Positions 27,250-36,168 of a stretch of DNA of 64,000 nt are shown in pieces (position 1 is the first letter of the stretch; each line of letters opens with the position of its first letter). The notes below the pieces were generated by a model. That model had not been told where the DNA came from. It saw only the letters and a program-made list of their open reading frames with translations, and ran no database searches. Origin of the DNA: Clostridioides difficile_D. Lineage in GTDB: Bacteria; Bacillota; Clostridia; Peptostreptococcales; Peptostreptococcaceae. Both the position numbers and the translations under genes were made by a program. The stretch spans positions 868,001 to 932,000 of the forward strand of contig OX244046.1 in the NCBI GenBank assembly GCA_945861085.1, read 5' to 3'.

Positions 27250-28482
27250 GTGTTAAATAAACCATTAGAAGGAGTTAAAGTTATTGACTTAACGTATTTT
27301 GTAGCAGGTCCAGGAACTTCTAAAATATTAGCTGATTGGGGTGCTGATGTTATTAAGGTAGAGCCAAGCTTTGGAGACCCAGGAAGAAAGACGGGGGAAA
27401 CAATGACAATGCCAATAGATGATTATAATAATCCTTTCTACAGCACATATAATTCAAATAAAAGAGGTTTGTCTATAAATCTTAAGAGTGAAGCTGGAAT
27501 TGAGATTATGGATAAACTTTTAAGTGAAGCAAACGTATTTGTTTCAAGTTATAGAACAGGAGCGTTAAAAAGACTAGGTCTTGACTATGAATCATTAAGC
27601 AAAAAGCATCCACATCTTATCTGGGGACAAATAAATGGTTTTGGCGATTTTGGACCTGCTAAGGATAATGCAGGCTTTGATACAGTTGCCTTTTGGGCAA
27701 GAAGTGGAGCTATGCTTGATATAGCAGAGAAGGATACAAGCCCAATAAACCCACCTATAGCCTTTGGAGATGCAACAACTTCTTGTAGTTTATCTGGAGG
27801 TATATGTGCAGCTTTATACCAACAAGCTAAGACTGGAAAAGGACAAAAAGTAATGGCATCCTTATTTGGACAAGCAATATGGAATGCATCGTCTTTATTA
27901 GCATCTACACAGTTTAGTGATGAATATCCAAAAACTAGAAAAAATGCTATTTCTCCAGTAATAAATTCTTATCGTTGTAAGGATGGAAAGTGGATATTCT
28001 TAAGCATCCTAGAGCATGAAAGATATTTTGAGGCACTTTGCAGATTATTTGGAAGAGAAGATTTAATAAAAGAAGAGAAATTTGCATCTTCAGTAGAAAG
28101 CAAGAAGAATGCTACAGAACTTATTAATATTTTGGATGGTGAATTTGCAAAGTTTACTCAAAATGAGATGGTTGAAAAGCTTACTACTGCAGATATAGCC
28201 CATGAAAGAATTCAACATGTTAATGATGTAGTAACTGATGAACAGGCTATTGCTAATAACTATATATATGAACATACAAGTAAAAATGGAAATAAGACAA
28301 TGCTTGCATCCACTCCAGTTAAGTTTGGAAATATTGAAGTTAACATGACTTGTGATGCTCCACTTATAGGAGAACATTCAGATGAGATATTGAGAGAACT
28401 TGGATACAGTGATTCTGATATAGAAGCTCTAATTGAGTCTGGAATTGTAACAATGAATAAAGAAGCATGTGAAATATGTTAA
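27250..28482 (+). CDS. Type III CoA-transferase (CaiB/BaiF family)
   Basis: This 410-residue enzyme moves CoA between acyl-CoA and a free acid through an aspartyl-CoA intermediate. The N-terminus PLEGVKVIDLTYFVAGPG, the ADWGADVIKVE segment, the NKRGLSINL motif and the Asp-containing NAGFDTVAFWARSG are family hallmarks. The start is GTG 27250, 8 bases after AAGGAGG; TTG 27244 is too close to the site. It should activate the acid imported by the GntP permease; the acid itself is unknown. Confidence 0.9.
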   Translation: MLNKPLEGVKVIDLTYFVAGPGTSKILADWGADVIKVEPSFGDPGRKTGETMTMPIDDYNNPFYSTYNSNKRGLSINLKSEAGIEIMDKLLSEANVFVSSYRTGALKRLGLDYESLSKKHPHLIWGQINGFGDFGPAKDNAGFDTVAFWARSGAMLDIAEKDTSPINPPIAFGDATTSCSLSGGICAALYQQAKTGKGQKVMASLFGQAIWNASSLLASTQFSDEYPKTRKNAISPVINSYRCKDGKWIFLSILEHERYFEALCRLFGREDLIKEEKFASSVESKKNATELINILDGEFAKFTQNEMVEKLTTADIAHERIQHVNDVVTDEQAIANNYIYEHTSKNGNKTMLASTPVKFGNIEVNMTCDAPLIGEHSDEILRELGYSDSDIEALIESGIVTMNKEACEIC

Positions 28483-28521
28483 TAAACATGTGAAGTGTGT
28501 TAATAAATAGGAGGGAATTTT

Positions 28522-29664
28522 ATGGATTTTAGATTAACAGAAGCACAATTAATGCTTCAAAGAGTAGCAAAAGAATTTGCAGAGAATGAAATAGCACCAA
28601 TAGCTGCTGAAACAGATAGAACAGGTATTTTTCCAAGAGAGCTTTTTAGCAAAATGGCTAAAATAGGCTTTAATGGTATTGGAACACCTGTAGAGTATAG
28701 TGGTTCTGGTGGAGCAGATATAGAAAAGGTAATTGTTGTTACTGAGATTGCTAAAAAATGTGCAGCATCTGCAGCAATATTATCAATACACACAATATAT
28801 GCTCAAGCTATTTTGAAATTTGGCACTGAGGAACAAAAGAAAAAATACCTTCCAATGATGGCTGAAGGTGGGTGTGTAGGTGCTTTTGCTTTAACTGAGC
28901 CTAATGCTGGTTCAGATGCTGCAAGAGCTGCAACAACTGCAATTATTGATGAAGAAACTGGTGAATATGTTTTAAATGGGACTAAGTGTTTTATTTCTGG
29001 TGGAGGTCAAGCAGAATCATTAATAATATTTGCACTGACAGACCCATCAAAGGGAATAAAGGGAATGTCTGCTATCATTGTCGACAAAGGGACTCCAGGT
29101 TTTTCAATAGGAAAAATTGAAGAAAAAATGGGTATCCATGGTTCAGAAACTGCAGAGTTAATATTTGATAATTGTAGAGTTCCAAAGTCTAACTTATTAG
29201 GAAAAGAAGGCAAAGGATTTAACATAGCTATGACTTGTCTAGATGGAGCAAGAATTGGAGTTGGAGCTCAAGCTGTAGGAATTGCTGAAGGGGCTTTAGA
29301 AGAAAGTATCAAATATTCTAAAGAAAGAGTTCAGTTTGGTAAGCCAATTTCAGCTTTGCAAGGTATTCAATGGTACATAGCAGATATGGCAACTATGGTG
29401 GAATCAGCAAAGTTGTTAGTATATTATGCTGCAGACTTGAAAACTAGAGGAAAAAAACACACTAAAGAAGCTGCCATGGCAAAATATAATGCGTCACGTA
29501 CTGCAAGAGAGGTTACAAATCTAGCTCTTCAAATCCATGGAGGATATGGATATATGAAGGATTATCCATTAGAGAGAATGTACAGAGACGCCAAGATAAC
29601 AGAAATTTATGAAGGTACTTCAGAAATACACAAAGTTGTTATTTCAAGAGCAGTACTAGGATAG
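28522..29664 (+). CDS. Acyl-CoA dehydrogenase (CaiA-like)
   Basis: This 380-residue FAD enzyme oxidises an acyl-CoA or reduces an enoyl-CoA with electrons from ETF. Visible motifs are FALTEPNAGSDA, the flavin-binding GVGAQAVG and QIHGGYGY, and YEGTSEIHK, which holds the usual catalytic-base glutamate. It lies 10 bases before etfB, which suggests a Bcd-Etf or CaiA-FixAB-type complex. The ATG at 28522 follows GGAGGGA. Confidence 0.93.
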   Translation: MDFRLTEAQLMLQRVAKEFAENEIAPIAAETDRTGIFPRELFSKMAKIGFNGIGTPVEYSGSGGADIEKVIVVTEIAKKCAASAAILSIHTIYAQAILKFGTEEQKKKYLPMMAEGGCVGAFALTEPNAGSDAARAATTAIIDEETGEYVLNGTKCFISGGGQAESLIIFALTDPSKGIKGMSAIIVDKGTPGFSIGKIEEKMGIHGSETAELIFDNCRVPKSNLLGKEGKGFNIAMTCLDGARIGVGAQAVGIAEGALEESIKYSKERVQFGKPISALQGIQWYIADMATMVESAKLLVYYAADLKTRGKKHTKEAAMAKYNASRTAREVTNLALQIHGGYGYMKDYPLERMYRDAKITEIYEGTSEIHKVVISRAVLG

Positions 29665-29674
29665 GAGGAAGAGA

Positions 29675-30469
29675 ATGAATATAGTTGTTTGCTTAAAGCA
29701 AGTTCCAGACACTAATGAAGTTAAAATAAATAAAGAGACAGGTACCCTAATAAGAGATGGTGTACCAAGTATAATCAATCCAGATGATAGAAATGCCTTA
29801 GAAGAAGCTTTAAAAATGAAAGATGAACTAGGAGCAGTGATTAAGGTTATAAGCATGGGGCCTCCTCAAGCTAAAAGTGCTTTAAAAGAAGCTTTGGCAA
29901 TGGGTGCTGACGAAGCATATTTGATTTCAGATAGAGCTTTTGGTGGTTCAGATACTTGGGCTACATCTACAATTATTGCTGCTGCTATAGAGAAGGTTGG
30001 AAAGTATGATGTAATATTCTGTGGAAGACAAGCTATAGATGGAGATACAGCTCAAGTTGGACCAGAGGTTGCAGAATTTTTAGGGATACCACAAGTTACC
30101 TATGCAAAAGAAGTAAAGGTTCAAGGTGACAAATTACTAGTAACTCGTTATACAGAGACAGGGGATTATTTAATAGAAGCAAAGATGCCTGTTTTACTAA
30201 CTGCTATAAAAGAGTTAAACAATCCAAGGTATCCAAGTGTCAAAGGAATCTTAGAAGCTTATAATAATGGAGATGCAAAGATTACTGTGTTAACACTTGC
30301 AGACCTAGATGTTGATACAACTCAAATTGGATTAAAGGGTTCACCTACAAATGTTTACAAGTCTTTTGTACCAGTTAAAGACAAGCATAATGAAATAATT
30401 GAAGGTATAAATAAAAAAGAAAAAGCTGAGAAACTAATAGAAATACTATTCGATTTGAAACTAGTATAG
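29675..30469 (+). CDS. etfB: Electron transfer flavoprotein beta subunit
   Basis: EtfB is the small ETF subunit that binds AMP or, in bifurcating forms, a second FAD. The 264-residue protein shows NIVVCLKQVPDTNEVKI at the start, the signature region AKMPVLLTAIKELNNPRYPS, and a length typical of bifurcating or Fix-type ETF. It is placed between the dehydrogenase and etfA with ~10-base gaps. Confidence 0.94.
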   Translation: MNIVVCLKQVPDTNEVKINKETGTLIRDGVPSIINPDDRNALEEALKMKDELGAVIKVISMGPPQAKSALKEALAMGADEAYLISDRAFGGSDTWATSTIIAAAIEKVGKYDVIFCGRQAIDGDTAQVGPEVAEFLGIPQVTYAKEVKVQGDKLLVTRYTETGDYLIEAKMPVLLTAIKELNNPRYPSVKGILEAYNNGDAKITVLTLADLDVDTTQIGLKGSPTNVYKSFVPVKDKHNEIIEGINKKEKAEKLIEILFDLKLV

Positions 30470-30479
30470 GAGTGTTAAG

Positions 30480-31502
30480 ATGATGAGAGCAAAAGTTAAT
30501 CAAGGTATAAATTTAAATGATTATAATGGTGTTTGGGTAATAGGGGAGCAAAGGGAAGGCAAGATTAATCCTGTTACTATAGAACTTATTGGTGAGGGAA
30601 GAAAGCTTGCTGACCAATTAGGAAAAGAGCTTGCAGTTGTAATAGCTGGATATGAAGTAGAGAAAGAAGTAAAGGAATTACTTCACTATAGTGTTGATAA
30701 AGTATATTATATCAACGACCCTCTTCTTAAAGATTTCACTACTGATGGATATGCAATTTCAATTGCAAGTTTAATTGAAAGAAAAAAGCCAGAGGTTGTA
30801 CTAGTTGGAGCTACTTCTATAGGAAGAGATATAGCACCTAGAATTGCAGGTAAAGTTGGAACAGGTCTAACTGCTGACTGTACAAAACTTGAAATAGATT
30901 CAACAGATAATAAGTTATTACAAACAAGACCAGCATTTGGTGGAAATTTAATGGCTACTATTGTTTGTCCAAAAAATAGACCACAGATGTCAACAGTTCG
31001 CCCAGGGGTTATGGCAAAAGCTGTAAGAACTGAATCAGAGACTGGAATTTTAGAGGTTGTTACTCCAGAACTTACTGAAAAAATGATTAGAACTAGATTA
31101 GTAGAAATACTTCCACAAGAAAAGAAATCCGTAAATCTAACTGATGCTAGAATAATAGTATCAGGAGGAAGAGGATTAAAAAAGGCAGAAGGATTTGAGC
31201 TTATAAAAGAATTGGCTGATAAATTGGGGGCAGAGATTGGTGCTTCAAGAGCAGCAGTAGATTCAGGGTGGATAGAACATTCTCATCAAGTGGGACAAAC
31301 AGGAACTACTGTTAGACCAGAGTTATACATTGCGTGTGGGATATCTGGAGCAATACAGCATTTAGCAGGTATGAGTGATTCTAAATATATAGTTGCTATA
31401 AATAAAGATGCAAAAGCCCCTATTTTCAGTATATGTGACTATGGAATTGTAGGAGATTTATATGAAATTCTACCTGAAATGATAGAATCATTAAATAGGT
31501 AA
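30480..31502 (+). CDS. etfA: Electron transfer flavoprotein alpha subunit
   Basis: EtfA binds FAD and pairs with EtfB. The 340-residue protein has a C-terminal FAD domain with SGGRGLKKAEGFELI, GASRAAVDSGW, VGQTGTTVRPELYIACGISG and AINKDAKAPIF. There is no N-terminal ferredoxin domain. A terminator follows immediately, so this ends the catabolic operon. The start is ATG 30480 after TAGGAGTG. Confidence 0.94.
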   Translation: MMRAKVNQGINLNDYNGVWVIGEQREGKINPVTIELIGEGRKLADQLGKELAVVIAGYEVEKEVKELLHYSVDKVYYINDPLLKDFTTDGYAISIASLIERKKPEVVLVGATSIGRDIAPRIAGKVGTGLTADCTKLEIDSTDNKLLQTRPAFGGNLMATIVCPKNRPQMSTVRPGVMAKAVRTESETGILEVVTPELTEKMIRTRLVEILPQEKKSVNLTDARIIVSGGRGLKKAEGFELIKELADKLGAEIGASRAAVDSGWIEHSHQVGQTGTTVRPELYIACGISGAIQHLAGMSDSKYIVAINKDAKAPIFSICDYGIVGDLYEILPEMIESLNR

Positions 31503-31531
31503 CTTCTAGAAAACATTGAATATGTAGAATG

Positions 31532-31571
31532 ATAAGTCTTATAATATTGTATTGTAGGACTTATTATTTTT
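31532..31571 (+). terminator. Terminator of the crotonase-etf operon
   Basis: ATAAGTCTTATAAT (31532-31545) pairs with ATTGTAGGACTTAT (31551-31564) with two G-U pairs, followed by T-rich DNA. Confidence 0.75.
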
Positions 31572-31600
31572 ACTGAAGGTTATAGTGGGGGGATGAAACA

Positions 31601-32011
31601 ATGAAAGAGCAGTGGTATAAGGATATATTTGCAAGAGTATTATCCATGACTGATGATGGTTTTATTGTTGTAAATACAAGTGGAGTAATAATAGATATTA
31701 ACGATAAATATTGTGACTTCTTAGGAAAAGAAAGAAAAGATATAATAGGACACAATATACAAAGTATTATACCAAATACAAAAATGCTAGACGTTATGAG
31801 AGATAAGTACTGTGAAGAAGGAGCTATACATCATTATTCAGGTGGAAATACAAAAGAAAAAAGTGTGATAGTAAGTAGGTCTTATGTGGAAAATGACAGT
31901 GGAGAAGTAGTTGCAGGAGTAGCTCAAGTTAAATTTAGATTACAATCCTTTGATGTAGCTAAAAAGTTAATGTCAGAATATATGGAGCTCCAATATTATA
32001 AAGAACAGTAA
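31601..32011 (+). CDS. Sigma-54 activator, N-terminal PAS part (5' exon)
   Basis: This encodes a PAS sensory domain (residues 1-~115; DGFIVVNTSGVIIDINDKYC, HNIQSIIPNTKM) and the start of a coiled linker ending MELQYYKEQ. A TAA follows at 32009, the first bases of the inserted IStron. Removing 32009-34024 joins YYKEQ directly and in frame to FKDNCGFDKLIGEN at 34025, restoring a 458-residue PAS-AAA+-Fis activator. As it stands, only a 136-residue PAS fragment is made unless the RNA is spliced. The ATG at 31601 follows GGGGGGATGA. Confidence 0.88.
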   Translation: MKEQWYKDIFARVLSMTDDGFIVVNTSGVIIDINDKYCDFLGKERKDIIGHNIQSIIPNTKMLDVMRDKYCEEGAIHHYSGGNTKEKSVIVSRSYVENDSGEVVAGVAQVKFRLQSFDVAKKLMSEYMELQYYKEQ

Positions 32012-32049
32012 CAAATGGTTTATAAAACTTTATAAAAAAATTATAAAAA

Positions 32050-32440
32050 TATAAACTATACTGCGTATGTAGAGAAATCTGCATAGGACACCACTTTAAA
32101 ACCAGTAAACCCTAAAGCTCTACTACCACAATAAAGGATAGAATCAGAAACCTTTATGATGGGGAGAAATCATAACAAGTGTAGAGATGGCATATGGTTA
32201 AATCCTAAGTGCTTATACAATGGAGATTTGGTCGCCAAGCCTAGAAATAGGAAGGTCAAACGACTAGACCGAGAGGTCGTAAAGCCCTAAGCGATTGAGG
32301 GAAGAAATGGGTGGCTCTTAACAGGTAATGCTGAAGATGAAGAAATAGTCTTTGCACGTTCTGAAAAGAAGTGGCTATTAGCGTGAGTGAAATAGCGTCT
32401 ACAAAGTAGCGATTGTAGGTAAAAAGATATAAACTCTATA
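32050..32440 (+). ncRNA. Group I intron catalytic core
   Basis: The conserved R segment TCAAACGACTAGACC lies at 32256-32270 and an S-type segment GAAATAGTC at 32342-32350; GACTA (32262-32266) pairs with TAGTC (32346-32350) to form P7. Between them is a GACC-GAGA-GGTC tetraloop hairpin (32267-32278). Several more paired segments surround it, and no reading frame of note crosses it. P1 and the splice sites could not be fixed by eye. Confidence 0.85.
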
Positions 32441-32646
32441 AATTAATATAAATACTTTATAATTCGTCAGATGTTAAATTAAATAAACTTGAAAAAAAGA
32501 AACCCTCTATTTATGAGTGTTCCTGTAATTTTTCACAATGGATATAATTAGATTATTTTAATAACCTCAAAATAATTGTATTATAATTTCGATATATTTA
32601 TAATGTAATATCATTATGGTACAATAATTTATAAGAGGTGAGAAAT

Positions 32647-33840
32647 ATGATTAAAGCTATTAAAGTTAGACTATATCCCACTAAAAAACAAGAAGGATTA
32701 ATGTTTAAAAGTGCTGGTACTTCAAGATTCTCTTATAACTGGGGATTAGCTTTTCTTAATAAATACTATGAAGAAAATAATAAATTTTTACAAATAGATA
32801 AATTAAGAAAAGAATTTACAAGATTAAGAAATAACAATGAGTTTAGCTGGTTAAAAGAAGTATCATCAGAAATACCACAACAGGCACTTAAAGATTTAGG
32901 AGAATCATTTAAGAAATTCTTTAAAAAAGAATCTCTTTATCCTAGATTTAAGAAAAAAGGTAAGTGTGAAGTCTCATTTTTTCATTTGAATAACAAGTTT
33001 GTAGTAAAAGAGAATTATATAAAACTTGAAAAAATAGGTTATGTAAAAATGAAGGATGAAGATAGACTTACTATTGGTAACTATAAAAAGGATAAAATAA
33101 AAGTTCTAAATCCAAGGGTAAAGTTTAATGGAAAGTATTGGTACTTGTCACTAACAATGGAAGTTGAGGAACAAACTGATATTAAACTTACTAATGAAAG
33201 TGTTGGTGTTGATTTAGGTATCAAGGATTTAGCAATAGTTAGTAATATAGACGAACCTTTTAAAAACATTAATAAATCAAAAGAAGTTAAAAGATTAAAT
33301 AAGAAACTTAGAAAACTTCAAAGGCAAGTTTCAAGGAAATATGATGTGTTAAAAAATGGTAGTACCTTTCAAAAAGGTGAAAAACTTGTTAAAACTCAAA
33401 ATATCATAAAAGTTGAAAAGCAGATAAAACTTGTCTATAAAAAACTTTCTGATATTAGATTAAATCATATACATCAAACTACTAATACAATAGTGAAAAC
33501 CAAGCCTTGTAGAATAGTAGTAGAAGATTTAAATGTAAGAGGTTTATTAAAAAATAAACACTTATCTAAATCAATTTCAGAGCAATGTTTTAATAAGTTT
33601 ATAACTGTACTTGAATACAAATGTAAATGGAATAAAATCGAATTTGTTAAGGCGGATAGATTTTATCCAAGTAGTAAAATGTGTTCATGTTGTAGAACTA
33701 TCAAAAAAGATTTAAAACTAAAAGATAGGACTTATGTATGTTCTAATGAAAAATGTAATCTTGTGATTGATAGGGATAAAAATGCAAGTATTAATTTAGC
33801 AAACTATAAAAGTAATTACAAGTGTGGTTACTTAAATTAG
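32647..33840 (+). CDS. tnpB: RNA-guided nuclease TnpB of the IStron
   Basis: TnpB is an omega-RNA-guided DNA endonuclease, ancestor of Cas12. The 397-residue protein starts KAIKVRLYPTKKQ and keeps all three RuvC carboxylates: Asp in GVDLGIKDLA, Glu in IVVEDLNVRG and Asp in IDRDKNASINL. The zinc ribbon CSCC...CSNEKC is intact. The protein therefore looks active. ATG 32647 follows AAGAGGTG; an upstream GTG overlaps the site. Confidence 0.93.
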   Translation: MIKAIKVRLYPTKKQEGLMFKSAGTSRFSYNWGLAFLNKYYEENNKFLQIDKLRKEFTRLRNNNEFSWLKEVSSEIPQQALKDLGESFKKFFKKESLYPRFKKKGKCEVSFFHLNNKFVVKENYIKLEKIGYVKMKDEDRLTIGNYKKDKIKVLNPRVKFNGKYWYLSLTMEVEEQTDIKLTNESVGVDLGIKDLAIVSNIDEPFKNINKSKEVKRLNKKLRKLQRQVSRKYDVLKNGSTFQKGEKLVKTQNIIKVEKQIKLVYKKLSDIRLNHIHQTTNTIVKTKPCRIVVEDLNVRGLLKNKHLSKSISEQCFNKFITVLEYKCKWNKIEFVKADRFYPSSKMCSCCRTIKKDLKLKDRTYVCSNEKCNLVIDRDKNASINLANYKSNYKCGYLN

Positions 33841-34024
33841 CATAGAAAATCAAATAAAAAGATTGTGCTAATATGTAGACATTGACGAGGTCGAATTTAA
33901 GCCTTTGTACTGCTATATTAAACTAAAGTAGAAATTGAATTTCAAAATAGGGCAGGATGAAAAAGGAAATAAAACCGTAAAAAATATAAAGTATTTATAT
34001 AAATTTATAGAGTTTATACGTCAG
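33836..34024 (+). ncRNA. Putative omega-RNA / right end of the IStron
   Basis: TnpB guide RNAs come from the right end of IS605-type elements and overlap the tnpB 3' end. Here ATTAGCA (33836-33842), across the stop codon, pairs with TGCTAAT (33866-33872). The remaining bases up to 34024 have no gene. The guide would be the flanking activator sequence from 34025. The 3' splice site of the intron must lie in this same RNA, so the two RNA functions would compete. Confidence 0.55.
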
Positions 34025-34993
34025 TTTAAGGATAACTGTGGTTTTGACAAGCTCATAGGTGAAAATAGAGATTTCATAGAACTTAAGAAAACAGGTGTGA
34101 AAGCTTCTAAAACAAACTTCCCAGTACTTTTAACAGGTGAAACAGGCACAGGTAAAGAAGTCTTTGCTAGAGCAATTCACAATAATAGCAGTAGGTCAGA
34201 CAAACCTATGGTTAGTATAAACTGTGCTGCAATACCAGAAGAACTATTAGAATCAGAGCTATTTGGGTATGATGAAGGAGCTTTTACAGGAGCAAAAAAA
34301 GGTGGCAAAAAAGGTAAGTTTTTAGTTGCTAATAATGGTACAATCTTTTTAGATGAAATAGGTGACATGCCCTTGACCATGCAAGCAAAACTATTAAGAG
34401 TTCTTCAGGAAAGTGAGATAGAACCTGTTGGAGGTCTTAAAACTATAGAGATAGATGTAAGAGTAATCTCTGCTACAAGAAAGAATTTAAGCAAAATGGT
34501 TGAAGAGGGATTATTTAGAGAAGACTTATATTATAGACTAAATGTAATAAATATTCATATGATGGAATTGAAGGACAGACAAGATGATATTTTATTACTA
34601 GCAAATTATATATTAAACAAATTAAATGTTGAATATAAGGAATTGAAGGTTTTAAGTGACAAGGTTAAAAATTGTTTTATTAATTACACTTGGCCAGGAA
34701 ATATAAGAGAACTACAAAATGTAATAAAAAGCGCCTATGCTGTAAGTGATGATATGGTCATTATGATGTGTGACCTTCCATCTAAGATGGATAATATCAG
34801 CAGAGTAGCTCAATGTAATGTGGATAGTAACTGCTCAATTCATGAAATGGTTGAGAATTATGAGAAGAGTTTAATTATTGATGTGCTAAGGAAGTACAAT
34901 TGGAAATGTTCTAAGGCAGCAGAGGTTATGGGAATACACAAAAGTCTTTTATATAAGAAAATAAAAAAGTATGAAATTGAATTAAACAATTAA
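34025..34993 (+). CDS. Sigma-54 activator, AAA+ and Fis part (3' exon)
   Basis: This encodes the AAA+ domain and DNA-binding tail of the interrupted activator: Walker A GETGTGKE, the sigma-54-contact loop GAFTGA, Walker B FLDEIGDM, the arginine-finger region FREDLYYRLNV, and a Fis helix-turn-helix (SKAAEVMGIHKSLLYKKI). The frame is open back to a TAG at 33929 inside the IStron. A TTG at 33935 could start a PAS-less product, but no good site was seen. It probably acts on the -24/-12 promoter at 24812. Confidence 0.88.
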   Translation, partial: FKDNCGFDKLIGENRDFIELKKTGVKASKTNFPVLLTGETGTGKEVFARAIHNNSSRSDKPMVSINCAAIPEELLESELFGYDEGAFTGAKKGGKKGKFLVANNGTIFLDEIGDMPLTMQAKLLRVLQESEIEPVGGLKTIEIDVRVISATRKNLSKMVEEGLFREDLYYRLNVINIHMMELKDRQDDILLLANYILNKLNVEYKELKVLSDKVKNCFINYTWPGNIRELQNVIKSAYAVSDDMVIMMCDLPSKMDNISRVAQCNVDSNCSIHEMVENYEKSLIIDVLRKYNWKCSKAAEVMGIHKSLLYKKIKKYEIELNN

Positions 34994-35089
34994 GATGACT
35001 TGAATTAAGATTAATGCACAAAAAATTACCATTATCCAAGGTGAGCTGTACAAACTGTTTTATACAGTTAAAACGTGTAAAAGTAGTTA

Positions 35090-35122
35090 TGAAGTACTAG
35101 TGTCAATCATTAGTACTTTTTT
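35090..35122 (+). terminator. Terminator after the sigma-54 activator
   Basis: AAGTACTA (35092-35099) pairs with TAGTACTT (35111-35118), followed by seven Ts. Confidence 0.8.
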
Positions 35123-35200
35123 TATTACATTTATAATTACTATCTATATTTCAGTCTCTTTTGATGTCTAAAATTATTATACTTAATTTTGGATATAACA

Positions 35201-35256
35201 AAACCCTCTTAGCTTTGGACAGTTTTACATATTTTAACTGTCCTCTAAGAGGGAGA
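35201..35256 (-). terminator. Terminator of the zinc-ribbon gene
   Basis: CCCTCTTAG (35204-35212) pairs with CTAAGAGGG (35245-35253), with an inner GGACAGTT/AACTGTCC stem. On the minus strand it is followed by Ts. Confidence 0.8.
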
Positions 35257-35329
35257 TAGTTCAGTTTAAATTTAGAGTGAATTTTTATCTAGCATTTATA
35301 AAAAACATTTTGAATAGCTCTTTTGTTAT

Positions 35330-35674
35330 TTAATCATAATTTTCTACTTCTTTATCAAGTTCTTTTCCACAAGAATCACATTTATATATAGCATTATATC
35401 CGTAATCATATTCATCAACTATTTTCTTTTGTCTAAATACACCGCCACACTCGCATAAGAAACCGATTTTTATAAGTGTAACAATAAATTGTGATTTTAT
35501 AAATTTTATATCATTGCATTTGTCATTAGTGTAAAATGTGTAAATATAAGAGTTATCACATTCATCTCTTAATTCAAATTTTTCAATATATGTGTTGTTT
35601 TTTAATTCTTCAAATTCTTCTTTAGTCAAGTATGATTTTTGTTGTAATTCATGTAAGCGTTTAATTTGGTCCAT
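35330..35674 (-). CDS. Small protein with SHOCT-like N-terminus and zinc ribbon
   Basis: This 114-residue protein is not assigned to a known family. Residues 5-27 (RLHELQQKSYLTKEEFEELKNN) resemble the short SHOCT oligomerisation motif. Residues 74-105 carry CECGG and CDSCGKE, two Cys pairs that can form a zinc ribbon. The start at 35674 lies behind GGGAGGAT on the minus strand, and a terminator follows the stop, so it appears to be a real single-gene unit. Confidence 0.6.
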   Translation of the reverse strand: MDQIKRLHELQQKSYLTKEEFEELKNNTYIEKFELRDECDNSYIYTFYTNDKCNDIKFIKSQFIVTLIKIGFLCECGGVFRQKKIVDEYDYGYNAIYKCDSCGKELDKEVENYD

Positions 35675-36115
35675 TATTTATATCCTCCCAATAGTTTTAG
35701 TATTTTAAGCTTAGATAAGGATTCTAAGTTTTATTAAATTTATCTCAAGGAATTATTTAAATCATAATTAGTTTTATTAATTACAAGACATGTAAATTAC
35801 ACAAAAATAAAACCAATTATAAAAATAATATCCTATGAAAACCTAAATTACTAACCCCTTACTAACCCGAAAACTAAAAAAGAAAAAAGAAAAATATATC
35901 CAAATATAAGTGATATATAAATAAAGATGTTTCATATAAATTTAACTTTAAATATTCTGACAATAATATATAAAAATATATTATAGTTAAAATATACCAC
36001 ATATTTTGAGTATTGTATACTGTAATTAGAGTAATTAATTTATTTTTTAACATACAAATGATTCTGTAAAAAAAAACAAGACTCAAAAATTTTTATATTC
36101 TTTGATAGAATAAAA

Positions 36116-36144
36116 TTGAGAGTAAATTTATTGAATTTTATAAA
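36116..36144 (+). promoter_or_regulatory. Sigma-A-type promoter of the DUF4116 gene
   Basis: TTGAGA (36116-36121), 17 bases, TATAAA (36139-36144) lies 25 bases before the start codon. The rest of 35675-36115 is very AT-rich with a doubled ACTAACCC motif near 35850-35868 and no gene. Confidence 0.5.
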
Positions 36145-36168
36145 ATTTATAAGGGGTGAGTTTAAGAT

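Larger units (their letters stand above)
32009..34024 (+). mobile_element. IStron: group I intron fused to an IS605-type element with tnpB only (CdISt1-like)
   Basis: The element is about 2,016 bp and splits the sigma-54 activator. Its left ~600 bases hold a group I ribozyme core, then a complete tnpB, then ~185 bases of non-coding right end. No tnpA (Y1 transposase) is present, so mobility would need a transposase in trans. The edges are defined by restoring the activator reading frame. CAGT occurs at both junctions (32006-32009 and 34022-34025), so each edge is ambiguous by up to four bases. CdISt1 IStrons of C. difficile have this architecture and size. Confidence 0.88.

Noticed and set aside
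31946..31952. TTGAT as IStron insertion target
   Set aside because: TTGAT occurs about 55 bases before the inferred edge, within clearly conserved PAS-linker coding sequence, so it cannot be the element border.
33935..34024. Independent start (TTG 33935) for the AAA+/Fis half
   Set aside because: Residues 33935-34024 encode low-complexity sequence from the IStron right end, and the frame seam at 34025 explains the protein better. A minor product cannot be excluded.
32006..34025. CAGT at both IStron edges as a target-site duplication
   Set aside because: IS605-type insertion does not duplicate the target; the shared four bases are most likely coincidence or junction ambiguity.
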